Shown: positions 46,921 through 59,199 of the stretch, piece by piece
How the letters are laid out: every line of letters begins with the position of its first letter
Position numbering within the stretch: position 1 is the first letter of the stretch
Source: Nicotiana tabacum
Taxonomy: Eukaryota > Streptophyta > Magnoliopsida > Solanales > Solanaceae
DNA length: 64,000 bases
Reading direction: 5' to 3'
NCBI RefSeq assembly: GCF_000715075.1
Contig: NC_134082.1
Location: forward strand, 105,750,399 to 105,814,398
The notes under the pieces: model-generated
Database searches by the model: none
What the model was told of the DNA's origin: nothing
What the model saw: the letters and a program-made list of their open reading frames with translations, nothing else
Program-made: the position numbers and the translations under genes

Positions 46921-49522
46921 TCACGCCACATCATCCCCATCGGCGTACTCATCATCGTACCAAGGGTTAGAGGCAACCCTATCCGTGGTGTCATCATCCT
47001 CATCTCCGCCAGGCGTACCAGGGTCGTAACCACAAGCTTCACGAGCTGCAAGTGCCTTGACACAAACACACTCAAGCTCCACTTCGGAAACTTCCCTGCA
47101 AGCTTCAAAGATTTATATACGTCAAGTTGAGCCTCGACATGAACCCACATCTCATACAACTCCTGCGGCACACCGAGATCGGCAGAAGTATGAGATGTGG
47201 ATGGCTGTGACTGTCGTCGCTCCTCTTTGGCCCTCAAGGCAATGACCTGCTCGTTCAACCCAGACAACTCCACCTCCAAACCTTGGATCCATTCCTCTAA
47301 CCTCTCCACCTTAAAAGCCGATGCCTCCACCTTGTTAGCCCGCTCAGACTTGCAAATGCGGAGGGCATCTTCTAGGGCCGTCGCCTCAGCCATAGCGACC
47401 ATTATTCCTTTCTCGGCACGATCCAATTCCTCGACCTTGGCACTCAGATCACCGCATAGATCGATGGCCCTTGCCTCCCTCTGCCCGAGTTCACCCGTTA
47501 AAGATGCTAACTGCGTTTGAAGGTCGGCGTTCTCATCCATCACCCCCTTGCTCACCTCGAGCTCATCCTCTTTGTCCTTTAGAGCTGCCTCAAACTTGCT
47601 GCACCTACCAATGGCCCTCATAAGTTCATCATCCTTCTCCCGTATCTCTTCATCTTTCTTCGCCAACTCATCATCTTTCTATTTAAGCCCATCGCGAAGC
47701 GACTGAAATTCGCCATCCTAGCTAAGGAAGTCAACCATCGTTTGGTGCTTAGTACGGTACTCCTTGTACTTGGAGGTCATCTTCTTGAAAATGGTTGTCC
47801 TCCGCTCCTCCCACTGGTCATGCTCGATCCCCATGATAAGAGTCTGACAAGTAAAAAGAGAGGACTTAGTGAGGGCGAATTACGCATACAAAATGAATCC
47901 TAACACAAAAAATGTAATGCACTTACTTGCACAGCCATGCCGGATATAACCAAGAACAGATCCGCGTCATTAATCGCCTGTAGCACCATGTTCTCAAAAG
48001 CCACGCACATGGGAGCAAAGGCAGGCACCGCCCGTTCCAAGTTGGCCAAAAGGTCGTAGTCCACAGGAATGACTATGCGCCGGTTAGGACCCTCCGTCGT
48101 TATCTCCACACGGGTGTACCTCTCTAGGAAGACCCGTACCTCCTCGGGGTCGATATTCGAGCTTGAGTCGTTGTCTCTCGTAGGGGCCGCTATACTCCCC
48201 TCGAGCGTTGATGATGAGCCGCCTTCTGCGGCTCGAGTAAGCTCTCTGCTACCACGAACCCCCTCAACCTCAAAGGGACTCCTCTCCATAACGGAACTTG
48301 CCGTGGAAATGGTCTCTACATCTATTATAAGCGCAGATTCCGCCTCCAAAGCGATGAATTATTCCGGTTCGGTATCAACGACAACGGCCTTCCCGATTTC
48401 CACCCTCCACCTTTTCCTCGATGGTGACTGCTCGCCATCAGATGGTTTACCTACAAGATGATAGATAGGCTTGGAAGAGATCTTATCCTACACGGCAACA
48501 GTTTGAGGGGCGGATTCCCTCATCGGCAGAACTTGAGTCTGACTTCCTCGAGCGGACTCGGCTAAGGAAAATTGCATTCCAGCCGACGCGATAGCTTGGC
48601 GAAATGCAGACACTGGAGAAATGACACTTACTGGATGGGATCTTGGATCCAAAATGCTTGTGGAAGGATGCCAAATCACGAATTCCCAAGGTGTGGGGTA
48701 ACACGCGAGCCACACAATCTTCAATATCAAAGACGGGAGAAGGTGCACGCCTCTCAGCTGAAAAACAAAGAAGCCGCGAATGAGCCGAAAATGAGAGAGA
48801 GGAAATAACAAGCATGCGGTAAGATACTTATGATTATAGTTCCACTGCTCGGAAAACCCAATCGGGTCCGCCACCAGGTGCTCGGTCTTGATGAAGAAGT
48901 ACTTCTGCCAAAACCGCCTATTCGTCTTGTAGTCCATCCCGACCACCAATCCTCGAGTCCCGCGATGTCGTAAGTGTATCAAAGTGCCTCTATAAAAATT
49001 AGGCGAACATAGATGCAGCAAGTGGCGAAGGTTGACCTCACAGCCGACCAACTCTGCATACTTCGCCAGTATCAGGAAAACCTTATACAAATAAGGGGAG
49101 AGTTGCGCCGGGCAGACATTATAAAATCGGCAAAACTCGTCCGCCAACGGAAGGAGAGGAAGAGAATAGCCAATAAGAACGAATAGACATAGAAAGCACA
49201 ATATTCGGGTCGATGAACCTCTACGATGTCACTTCTGGCCGAAACAATTTCGACATGATTTAGACTAGAGGCCGACTATCTAAGGCGGTCCCGTCTCAGA
49301 AAGCTTCTGAGCAGGAGCAGGAGCGTGTTTCTTTGGGAAGTCATTTCTAACCAAAGGGTTCTTAGGGACTATCTCTTCTGCGGTGGGGAAGCATTCTTCC
49401 TCTTCAGCCATGAATTCCTCACTGCTGGGACGAAGGGCCACCGATAATGGAGTGGCATCAGAAACTTCATCATGAATATGAGGAGAGTTGGACATATTTT
49501 TGTGGAAAAATGTATGCAACAA
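46921..49522 (-). pseudogene. Antisense gene of the Tat element (PF04195-type domain, coiled coil, acidic tail), broken
   Basis: Reading on the minus strand from 49522 (MSNSPHIHDEVSDATPLSVA), an acidic N-terminal part is followed, after stops and a frameshift near 49200-49280, by a conserved domain: GYSLPLLPLADEFCRFYNVC, PAQLSPYLYKVFLILAKYAE, RGTLIHLRHRGTRGLVVGMD, NRRFWQKYFFIKTEHLV. I recognise this as the plant 'putative gypsy-type transposon' domain (PF04195). An intron seems to lie near 48830-48765. Later parts include RAPSPVFDIEDCVARVLP, 48349-47900, and a long coiled coil at 47666-47000 (KKDEEIREKDDELMRAI). The end at 46921 is an acidic tail (WYDDEYADGDDVA) in a shifted frame. It has a TATA box upstream. 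The role is unknown; homologues in Tat elements lie at the same place and orientation. Confidence 0.8.
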
Positions 49523-49680
49523 AATATGTAGAAAATATCGACTAGGTAAGAAGTCAAGGATTAAAATTGAAGAACTGCAAGGAATTGAGAGCAGAGATCA
49601 GAGAAGAAGATCAAAGGGGAATAATACACCAACGAAATGAGAAATGGTGAAAAGTTTCAAAAGTAAAGCCCTCTCCCACC

Positions 49681-49690
49681 TATTTATAAA
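49681..49690 (-). promoter_or_regulatory. TATA box of the antisense gene
   Basis: On the minus strand, gctttataaataggtgggag lies about 160 bases before the first ATG at 49522. It is internal to the retrotransposon and not in the LTR, so the antisense gene appears to have its own promoter. Confidence 0.55.
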
Positions 49691-49875
49691 GCTGGGTGGT
49701 GATGACGTCACCCAATGTTAGCTACACCAACCGTAGCCTCGCTGGTCACGCCATTTTTTCGACCTCGGCCGCTTCGACTTAGTCAACACGACCAAATTTC
49801 TCCTAAACGAACGCAAATCATGCCTGTTTCTCAAGGGCGTGCAAGACCACGACCTCAACAAGCGGAGAGATTAAC

Positions 49876-50578
49876 TGTATTGGTCTAAATTTGGCGACTA
49901 GATAATTGTAGATGAATTAGGCTGAGGATGGGGTCGACCACGGCCTTACAACGAGGAGTCATCCTTAGAAGGATTATTGTCGAGGACGAGCAACTGGAAT
50001 AATGAAGTAACGGTAGAATAAGCTTAAAAATGGACACAAAGAATATTCCTGTGGATATTCCTTATATTGTACTTTTTAGGGTTTCTTGGGAATATTTCTT
50101 ATAAATAGGAAGAGAAAGAGAACAAAAAGGGATCTTCATTTTTCATGATAAGAACACTTCGTAAAGAGTTGACAAAGAGGAATATACGACTAATGTCTTG
50201 TTCACTGACTACTTGACTCAACATATATTATTCACTCTCTGTTTGTTAGATCTGAGGATTCCTTATCCATCTTCACTTCCCATCCTTTTATATTGTTGTT
50301 AGGTGAAAGAATCATCCAAGTCACATAATATTTGGGTGATACACTCCCTCTTATTACATTTATTATCATTGTCTACATTTATTGCATGTTCTTATTATTA
50401 TTATAACATTCATTATTAATCATTGAGCTCATATCTGGTATTCACTATCCTTAAACATTATCCGTACGGTTGATGTCCTTCAATATTAGATGTAGAATTT
50501 ATTATATTTAACTAAGATTCATCATTTGCTTTATCAATAATTAATTTAACAAAAAGCTCAACACTTTTTGATCAAACA
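49876..50578 (+). repeat. 3' LTR of the Tat element
   Basis: 703 bp, collinear with the 5' LTR. It is preceded by agcggagagattaac, a short purine-rich tract in the polypurine-tract position. Confidence 0.93.
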
Positions 50579-50946
50579 CCCATAAGGCTATAGTAGGAAG
50601 AGGGTTGAAATATGAATGCGTAAGCTTTGATTGAACCAAAATAGTGAAAGTTGCTGTAGGTGATAAAGTAGCTCAAGCTCCTCCCAGTGTTGACTCAAAG
50701 CTCGCCTCCCAAACATTTTAAGATTAGACATGAGATAGTTGAATTTTTATGCATATCTGATATCTTGACGACTTTAACTTCTATAGTGGCAATATCCTCA
50801 TACGTTGTCACAAAGGTGTAATGCATATCTTGCCGAATTTTCTATAAATTGATATTAAAAAAATATTTACACTAATAAGTTATCGATTATGTAGTTATAA
50901 GTGACTGTCATAACAAATAAGATTAGTAACATAGTAAAAAGATAAG
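50579..50946. other. Intergenic sequence
   Basis: AT-rich; nothing recognised. The same holds for 51123-51466 and 51656-51944. Confidence 0.6.
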
Positions 50947-51122
50947 TTTTATTTTGTGTCTCATACAACTTATACTAGTTGTATGAGGCTCCTTTTTGTC
51001 TCATAAATTTGTGGACCTCAATCTTACACTTCTGGGTCCACAGAAATTTAGGTCTACAAAACTGTGAGACAAAAAAATTACCTCATACAACTAGTGTCAG
51101 TTGTATAAGACACAAATTAAAA
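50947..51122. mobile_element. MITE with long inverted repeats, about 176 bp
   Basis: The left half (ttttattttgtgtctcatac, later gtttgtggacc-like) and the complement of the right half (ttttaatttgtgtcttatac) pair over about 75 bases, with few mismatches, around a short centre near 51030. Each arm also contains a small palindrome (acaactta...tagttgt). The superfamily is unclear because no target duplication is obvious. Confidence 0.75.
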
Positions 51123-51466
51123 TTTTCCGCTAAATTACTACAAGTTAGTATGTCACTCAATGTCAAGTTTATTATTTTAATATAAAATTTATGTTCCTTG
51201 AAGTTACAAAATGTTTAAATAATTTAAAAATATTCAAAACAATTTGTGATACTTCTCAACTAAAAATATTTTGCAAAACAAATTTAGAAAATGGAGCAAT
51301 AAAGTCCAAGCCACAACTTTTAGTACTTCAACGGCCTTTTCTTAGTTTATTCTGATTTCTCTTCAATTCTAAATATCAAAACAATGTTAGCAGTTAAACA
51401 GAAAATAAGAATGGGTTAGGACATCAACGGACCCTTTCTAATCATAATATAAAGGAAACGATTCTT

Positions 51467-51655
51467 AACATAATTTATGAATTGCTCCTTCTTAACCAGA
51501 GGTTTCGGGTTCGAGTTCTGGGTATGGAAAAATCTTTGGTAGGGAGCGCTTCCCCCCGAATGGGGCCTTACGCGGCACGAATCCGGATATAGTCGGACTC
51601 CAATACGAGTACCGAACACCGGATGAGAAACAAAAAAAACATAATTTATGAATTG
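51467..51655 (+). mobile_element. SINE (TS-like, Solanaceae), with 18-bp target duplication
   Basis: aacataatttatgaattg occurs at 51467-51484 and exactly again at 51638-51655. Between them lies a tRNA-derived body with a B-box-like ggttcgagttctggg, then ggccttacgcggcacgaatc, gtcggactccaatacgagta, ccggatgagaaac and a short A tail. This body and tail resemble the TS family of Solanaceae. The 5' part with the A box is missing, so the copy is 5' truncated. Confidence 0.88.
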
Positions 51656-51944
51656 GAAATTAATCTAAACCATTCTTATGGATGGAAATTGATCGAAATT
51701 CAGGGCCGTTCGCCTACTTTTCTCACGGGCATAATCAAGTCGTTTTTCAGGAAATTCCGGCAAATTTGATAATGATCAAGAAACTAATGGATATCAAAAT
51801 TACGATTCGAATTATAGCATCTGAAGTCTTTTTGCTATTCTCTTAACGGAAAAATATTTCAAGTGACAGAAAAGAAACATATTGAACTTTTCCTTATCCG
51901 CATCATATGCAATTGGTTTACCTACTATGGTCTGTCGATGAGAA

Positions 51945-52016
51945 AAAGAAAAGGTAACACTCCCTAAAATATCTCTAAATATAGAATTCACCTTAAATAC
52001 AATTCTATTTATAACA
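51945..52016 (-). repeat. Copia 3' LTR, recognisable start only
   Basis: On the minus strand it begins TGTTATAAATAGAATTG. About 70 bases match the right LTR, after which the two diverge, so the outer part is lost or rearranged. Confidence 0.6.
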
Positions 52017-52238
52017 ATTTCCCTTGAATATCTATTCAATAAATAATGTGCCTCGTTAAAACTTTAACTAAAATAAAACACAATGGAAAAAAAATTCCAG
52101 TGAAGGAAAAAGAGTACACATATTTAACAATACGCCTTATGGTTGCCTCGTTAAAAACCTTGCAAGGAAAAAACGCAGTGGGACAAAACCTTGTAAGGAA
52201 AAAGAGTACAATGCGTATTAACTCCCTTGATGAGATAA

Positions 52239-52380
52239 TCAATTCACATCTTTGAGCCTTCGCATTCCAATCTTGTGCACCATCTTCAAAAGATTGTTGG
52301 TAGAGATTTGTTAAACAAATCAGCCATATTAACTTGAACAAATTGTTTCACCTTGAAATCATCATTCTTGATAGAGATGT
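52239..52380 (-). pseudogene. 3' end of copia pol (RNase H C-terminus)
   Basis: On the minus strand the frames give VNMADLFNKSLP and then, after a frameshift, KMVHKIGMRRLKDVN and a stop. This matches the usual end of plant copia Pol (NxADLFTKxLP ... IGMRRLxD). Everything upstream is missing or unrecognisable. It marks the element as Ty1/copia and fixes its orientation. Confidence 0.75.
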
Positions 52381-52419
52381 ATTGTCTTCATATGATCTTG
52401 TTGGAATCGTCATTTCAAA

Positions 52420-55062
52420 TCTTCACATAGGGGTAAAGACTCTTACTATTGTATTATCATGCTTATAGTTATTGCAAGATACATATGTGCACAAATTGCA
52501 CTTAGGATGTAGTACTTCATGACCAAGAATTTTATATGTTTTAAGCAAATTTAAATCCTTCAAGGATTGTCATATAAACCATATGAATGGACTTTAGATG
52601 CATATCAAGTTTTTTATGTCATGTTAGACATATAAGATAGACAAAAGTGATTGCATACACCATTACTTTATATTTTCAAGTGTTTGAACTACATAGCCAA
52701 AACTACATATCTTTCATATGAAACCAATTCTATTCGAATTGTGTCTATGTATCATAGAAGTTGTCGACGAACATTTTATATTGGTTCTAATATTTTTTCA
52801 GAAAGACATAAGATAGAGATCTCTTCATTCATATTTCAAGTACATGAACCGCTCCTGAGATTTTATGAAGTATTATGTCATGTGATCTTCTAGATCACTT
52901 GCCTCTTTATTAGATCATTTTGATCATTTGCTCATCTTCTTTATCAAGAATTTTATTTGAAACCAATTGGTCTCTACACTTTAAGCGTACTATAGACTTT
53001 GTCCTTCTAGGACTTATTTTAATAAGAGCATTTGCAGTGAGAATTTGTACTATAGACTTTGTCCTTCTTTGGGTCAGCAAATGCGTTTGGCATGCTTTGC
53101 AATATATTACAGATGAATTATATTTTTATGAACTTCAAGTTCATATTATCTTATTTGGGGATCAAGATGTACAAATGATAACTTATTCCGTAGCTTTTTC
53201 TCAATTATTTATCATGTCTCTCCCTCATGTTAGAAAAATGAACTTTCTTCTTCAACTTTGAAAATCTACCTTTGTGTCTTATGGTGTTAATCAAAATATA
53301 TACTGCACATTAATAAATAATAAGATAGAATTATTTAGTTCCTGACCTCGAACAATTTGTGAGGGGAGGATGTAATATACAATCGTATATAACCTATATC
53401 AAATTGATATAAATAACTTTATTTTCATAAGCAATAGTTTTAGCTATTAAGTTGAGGCACTCAATAAATCATTTTGTTAAATAAATTATGATGTAAACCA
53501 ATTTATCAAGAGGAACTGTCTTGAATAGAAAATCTGAAAATTATGCTCGAAATTAAATTATTGAGTAAGTTACCTTGCACACACCATATTGCGGATTAAT
53601 AATAATCGCATATGTAACCATTTTATAGATGCATCTTATGTGATATACATGGCAGGTGATTGGGCCTATATTCATTTTTGATATTTCCAGCATTCATGGG
53701 ATTCAATCCCGATTTTAGTTGATCTACTATTAATTAATATTAAAACAAGCAACATAAGAGAATTCGTAAAGAACTTTCTAGTTCTTTAATATTTACCTAT
53801 ACAAATTCTCTTTTACACTATGATGTGTGCAATTATCAATAAACTCCAAGTTTATTATGATATATATTTTTTTTATCAAAAAATTTCTACTTTATTTTGG
53901 CATTCTTTTATTTGTGTAATACAAAATGGAGAATGAAGCGGGTAACTTTTCACATACATATTATCCCGCTACAAGTTGTAGTAATAGAAGATATTAAATC
54001 TTTCCTTTATTTATAGTCTCAATATAATCATCCGCTTTCGCGAATACTTCAGAAACTAAATAAGTTTATTTGAGACTTACTACAATACAATACCTTATTG
54101 ATAATCAATTTTATTTCTCCAAAGTAGTATAATTGGCTTTACCATAACTTTCAATTAATTTGTACTACCACATATTCATCAACATCCATATGATGAATAT
54201 CTCTTTCATGGAGAAAATTACACCATTATGGTCATGGTCAAAATCATTATAGGCAAGATATGTTGCTTCCATTACTTTTGCCCTGTAATAATTACATTAC
54301 CATAATATTTTGGTATAATCATAATAGGTACGTGATCAATGATCATTCATGCCATAATAATGAATTATATTCTTATTTCATCTCAAACCTCCGTCTAGAG
54401 GTGAGTGTGGTATATTCACTATCACTAGCACGTTCATATTCTTCCAAGAATGAATATGTATTCATAAATCATATGTTGTCACATTCACATCATGAAGGGA
54501 CCATAATCATCTAAATATGCTTTACGAAATCTCATATCAAATCGATCACAAATATTACTTTCATGGAGTGAAGGATAATTTTGAGAATCCTTATCGTTCT
54601 CATTACACAATGATGACAATTATAATTTTGTCTATTGCCACGTCCGCATTCATTGATACCTTTACGGTAATAATATTATCTTCTTTCAGACTTATTGCAT
54701 ATTAGTACCACATTCTCTTAAGGGAACGAGAATGAAGCATATTCAATGGGACGAGTTTTCACTTCTTGTGCTCATAATCATATATGAATTTGATTATGGC
54801 AAGACATAGAAATTTTATAACTTCGGGTGGTTATAATTTCTCACAAACTCTATTAGAGTTATAATCAAAATTTATTGTCTTTGCTTGTATTTAGAATCAA
54901 ATTATAGAATTTCAAGATATTAAAAGAGAAAAATAAGGTAAAATACTTACCTTAAATCCAAATTTATTTCTGAAAGAAGTTCATGGATTAATTGACAATT
55001 ATTATGCTCAATATTATGTACAAGTTAAGCACCATGCACTTATCCCAAAGCCTTGCGACCAA
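52420..55062. other. AT-rich sequence inside the copia relic
   Basis: No domain recognised in any frame. Two copies of actatagactttgtccttct occur at about 52990 and 53048. No RNA gene seen. Confidence 0.5.
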
Positions 55063-55065
55063 AGC

Positions 55066-55107
55066 AGGTGCCTCTACTCAATTGGTTAGAGTCTCGTGCT
55101 AATAACA
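55066..55107 (-). other. Copia primer-binding region resembling the 5' half of tRNA-Ile
   Basis: On the plus strand ctcaattggttagagtctcg followed by tgctaataac (55077-55106) matches the D arm and anticodon arm of plant tRNA-Ile(AAU), about 27 of 30 bases by memory of that tRNA. It abuts the LTR end (tgttata at 55108). In the element's orientation it is the site directly after the 5' LTR. It stops in the anticodon loop, so it is not a tRNA gene. Confidence 0.65.
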
Positions 55108-55417
<310 letters not shown>

Positions 55418-55554
55418 ACTATATGTAACTTTGTAGATTTCCCAACTCGAAAGATTAATTAAAGACATTCCTGTTTCTTAAACTAAACGAAATGAGCTGT
55501 GGCTCATGTTCGTCTAAAGAAAAAGAAAGCTAATATCAATTGGATGAGTAAAAC

Positions 55555-56040
55555 TGTTTGACCTAAAGATGTCAAAACCTTTATGATTAACACAATTAAT
55601 AATAAAGATGGGGTCAATCTTAGTTAAACGTAATAAACTTCAGATCTGGAAACGAATTCGGAAATTAATGAATAGAATGAAATAAGAGCGAACAATCTTC
55701 ATTCATATTTTTATTTCTTCTTTCATAAGACCCAGGAGGTCATCAATTGTACATCTTTTTGGAAGAAAATAGAAGGAGAGAATAGAGAGAGAAAAACGAC
55801 CCCCCCCCCCTCTTTCTTTGAGAATTTATCCCCTATATATATAGTTCTTAGACCATGGCTACCTTCTCTGGTCGGTGTGCCTTCATACTGTGGCCTTTTG
55901 TCGTTACTTAAATAATATCTTTGACTTACGGTACACTGTAGATACTTAGATCGAAGCAGGTCGTGATGGTCCTCTCTACCCCGTCCCTTAGGCGAGGTTC
56001 CAGCTGGGTCGGCTACTGTGGTCAGATTTTGACCTATACA
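55555..56040 (-). repeat. 3' LTR of the second Tat element
   Basis: On the minus strand it starts TGTATAGGTCAAAATCTGAC, like TGTATTGGTC of the first element, and is preceded by gatggagagactaac, like gcggagagattaac there. The outer end at 55555 (tgtttgacc on the plus strand) is a guess from similarity to the first LTR's tgtttgatc complement. Confidence 0.6.
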
Positions 56041-56344
56041 GTTAGTCTCTCCATCCGTTGGGATCATCTATTGGTGGGCCCGGCGGGCGGATTGTGATTT
56101 TGAACACTTAGGAGAAATCTGACTGTTTGTGCCTTGGACGTAGTTTTTAAATCGAGGCAATGGGACGATGTTATAACGGTGCCTTTGGACCGTCGCGACC
56201 GATCAGAATCAAAGCGTTTATTCGATTTGAAACGTCGATCGTGGCTACTGCCATTATGGCACGCGTTTCTTGGTGATTACCATTTCGTGTTCTTATAAGT
56301 TTCAATTAGCGACTCTTGGGTTTCCCGCTTGGGGAATTTATGTC

Positions 56345-56355
56345 TCTATAAATAT
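56345..56355 (+). promoter_or_regulatory. TATA box of the second antisense-type gene
   Basis: ctctataaatataggaaaga lies about 185 bases before the reading frame. Position and strand relative to the gene match the TATA box at 49681-49690 in the first element. Confidence 0.5.
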
Positions 56356-56529
56356 AGGAAAGACATCATCCGATTGGCACATTTTCTTGCCTTTGTTGAG
56401 AACACACTATAGACCTTCCTCTTTTCAGATACTTTCAAATTTCTGATCCTCTTAGGTTAGCTGGAAATTTTCATCTCCATCTCTTTTTTTTCTTAAGCCC
56501 TTTGTTCTTATTCAATCGATACAAATAGC

Positions 56530-59199
56530 TGGTGGTTCTTCTCGCGCTGATAATCCTGCCACAATTCCAGCGTCAGAAAGTGATGTTTCTACTCCTGGAG
56601 GAGTAGAAGTGATAGAAGATGACGGGGTTCCGACGGCGGCCGAAATATTGCCTCACCTTGGAAGGTCGTGGAACGATTTTTAGTCTTGCTGGAGAAGAGC
56701 CAAAACCTGCTCCCTTTATTATGACCGAGGCAGGGATTGCAGAGCTAAGGGAAAAATGGGGGATCCCTCACCATGTTGAAATGCTGACGACGGTAGGAGA
56801 CGATATCATACATTTCGATCGTCCGGGATATTATGCGTTCTACGCCTGTGCCTTCATCGTCGGGTATACGCTTCCTCTTCTCCTCTTGGTAGTAGATTTC
56901 TGCCGTTTTTATTAGGTATGTTCGGCTTAACTTTCGTCGTACTTGTATAAATTGTTCCTTATGCTGCTCAAATTTGCGGAGCTTGCCAGTCGGGAGGTCA
57001 CGTTGATGCACATGCTCAATATCTTTTCCCCTCAACTCATCCGAGGCACGATGATCCACATACGCCATCAAGGGACGAAGACTTTAGTGATGAGGATGGA
57101 CGACAGGACCAACCGTCACTTTTATGAGAACTATTTTTATGTTCGGACCGAGCACCTTGTGGTGGATCCTGCAGGATTCCATGAGAGATGGAACTTTGCA
57201 CGTAAGTGTTTTTGTACCTTTAGTTGGAATGATAGTCGATCGCTTTTGTTATGGCAATATTGAACTGTTTTTGCTTTTGTAGCCGCAAGATTACCTCCTG
57301 CACCTGTTGATGATATCCGCGACTAGGTGAACTCCATTCTTCCTCATATGGCGGGAGTTCACGAATAGTCGTCCTTCTACGAGAGATACGGGTGAACTCC
57401 ATTCTTCCTCATTTTACCGCAGTCTCAATTTCCTATTTTGTAATTTGGCTTTGTTGCTTATACGACATCTATCGTTAGCAGGGAGAGTGCGAAGGGCGAG
57501 GGCTCCTCCGCTTGCATTTCATCAGCCGACATCCTCTGTTCGGCTCGTATCGAGGCCTGCTGCCCGACCTTCGACAAGGGCTGCTCAAGTTGAATCTATG
57601 GTCGAAGCCGTGTGCGCGGAAGTTGTTCCTCAACTTGGGGCTCTGACTTCTGCTGTCTGTCTAACGGGGTAGTCTTCCCGAACTAAGGATGGTCAGGGAC
57701 TGTCAAAGAGACGCTAAGTGGAGTTTGAAACGGCTCCGTCAGCCGTGATATGTTTAGAGGACGACGTCCCCTTGATGGAGTCAAAGACGGGGAATGATGC
57801 AAGCCATTTGCAGAGGTGGAACCGGTCGTCGTGATCAACCCGTCGACAGAGATTCTGGCCATTATAGGTGACCAACAGACTGCTGCGATAGGGAGTCAGA
57901 GTCCCGAGGCTGCTGTTGTTACTTTGAGTGGGCCTTCATCTTCTAGACTGGGTTATACTTCTTCTTCGACCGCAAAGAGAGGGAAAGGCGTCATGGTCAA
58001 TGACTATGAATCTGAGTCTGATCTTGATCCTGACCACGTCAGGATGTTTGAAGAGGGCCTTACTTGTTCGGTGGTACATGCGGGAGGCCCATCCCGTATA
58101 CTTGAAATTTCTCGTTGGATATCAACCTCCTGGGGGATACGAAAGACATGGTACCACAGTTTGACCTCTTGTGTTCTTTCGCAGAGAGCGAGGCTCTTTG
58201 GGACATTCGTGATATTGATTTGATGCATGAAGTGGCCGCTATGGGCCTGAGGGTAAGTTTTATTATCTCTTTTATGTCCTTTTCATCTTTGGCGATCTTG
58301 ACCTTAATCAACCTTTTTCGTTTTTCAGACGTACATGGTAGAGATTGAGAGTGCTCACAAGGACGACACTCGAGCCAAGATTTTCCTGACGATGCGGGAG
58401 AAGTATCGGCATTACCGCAACAAGTGCCGTGAGATGCATGAACGGCTGAAGGCGAGCGATCCCTTGGTGAGGAACTAGAGAAGAGGGATCAGGAGTTGAT
58501 GCAGGCCATTCGCAGGAGTAGCATGCTCGAGGAGCAACTTCGTGCAAAGGATGAAGTACTTGAGTTGGGTAAAGGGTTTCTACAGAGTGTGAGCATCTTC
58601 AAGCGAAGGTGCGGTCGATGTAGTCCGAGCTGGACTAGAATGCCATCAGGGTCGAGGAGATGAGTGCGGAATGGGTGGGAAAGTTAGCCGAACTGGAGAG
58701 AAAGGTTTCCGGGTTGGAGAACATGGAGAGTGCTTGGGCTTCGGCTTCAGTGAGGGTGGCGGCTTTAGAAGACACTATTCGCGTCCTTCGATCCGAACAG
58801 GAATCTAAGAGGGCGATGGCGACGCTCAGAGAAGCGAGGCTTGAAGAGCGTATTAGTGACATTGATCGGGAAGCATCGATTTTAAGGGACCGGGTCGCTG
58901 CTGTTGAGGCTGAGAAGGCGCAATTGTTGGCCCAAGTCGAATTTGCCTCTGCCCATGTTCCCCGTCATCTGCACGAGCTTTGCGTACATGCCGAAGCTTA
59001 GCGGGACATATATAAGAGTTTGTGGGAAACGGGCAATGTTTCTGAGGACGCATATAAAGGAGCGTAGGCAAAGGCATGAGAGGCTCGTGTTAACTATTGA
59101 TATGATCCTGTGACGTCTGGGGCCGATGAGGATGCTGATGCTGAAGAGATACTTCCTGGAGACAGTGATGAGGAGGACGACGGTGATGACGCCGAGTGA
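56530..59199 (+). pseudogene. Antisense-type gene of the second Tat element (PF04195-type domain, coiled coil, acidic tail), broken
   Basis: An acidic N-terminal stretch (SDVSTPGGVEVIEDDG) shifts frame into 56619-56915 (FDRPGYYAFYACAFIVGYTL) and the same conserved domain as the first element's gene: LYKLFLMLLKFAELASREVT, RGTMIHIRHQGTKTLVMRMD, NRHFYENYFYVRTEHLVVD. In-frame TAG (56913) and TAA (56928) interrupt it. A donor gcac/gtaagt at about 57202 and an acceptor ttttgtag at about 57282 mark an intron in the same place as in the first copy. Further broken exons follow. 58654-59001 encodes a coiled coil (ELERKVSGLENMESAWASAS) ending LHELCVHAEA then a TAG. The acidic tail EEDDGDDAE stops at 59199. 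The element runs on the minus strand, so this gene is again antisense to pol. Function unknown. Confidence 0.8.

Larger units (their letters stand above)
40071..50578 (+). mobile_element. Full-length Tat-lineage Ty3 LTR retrotransposon with antisense gene, decayed
   Basis: LTRs of about 0.7 kb start TGTATTGGTC and end ATCAAACA. The flanks CCAAT (40066-40070) and CCCAT (50579-50583) look like a target duplication with one change. The order is PBS, gag, pol with protease, RT, RNase H, a second RNase H and integrase, then a short tandem array and a spliced gene on the opposite strand. Dual RNase H and an antisense gene are Tat-lineage hallmarks. All reading frames carry stops, so the copy is not autonomous. 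Confidence 0.93.

Noticed and set aside
48069..48461. Plus-strand frame opposite the antisense gene
   Set aside because: Shadow of the minus-strand gene; only the minus strand gives recognisable motifs in this region.
52651..53261. Plus-strand frames of 80-113 codons
   Set aside because: AT-rich, no domain, and they lie antisense within a minus-strand copia relic.
55066..55106. A tRNA-Ile gene
   Set aside because: The match covers only the 5' half up to the anticodon loop, the acceptor stem does not fit, and the sequence then runs into an LTR end.
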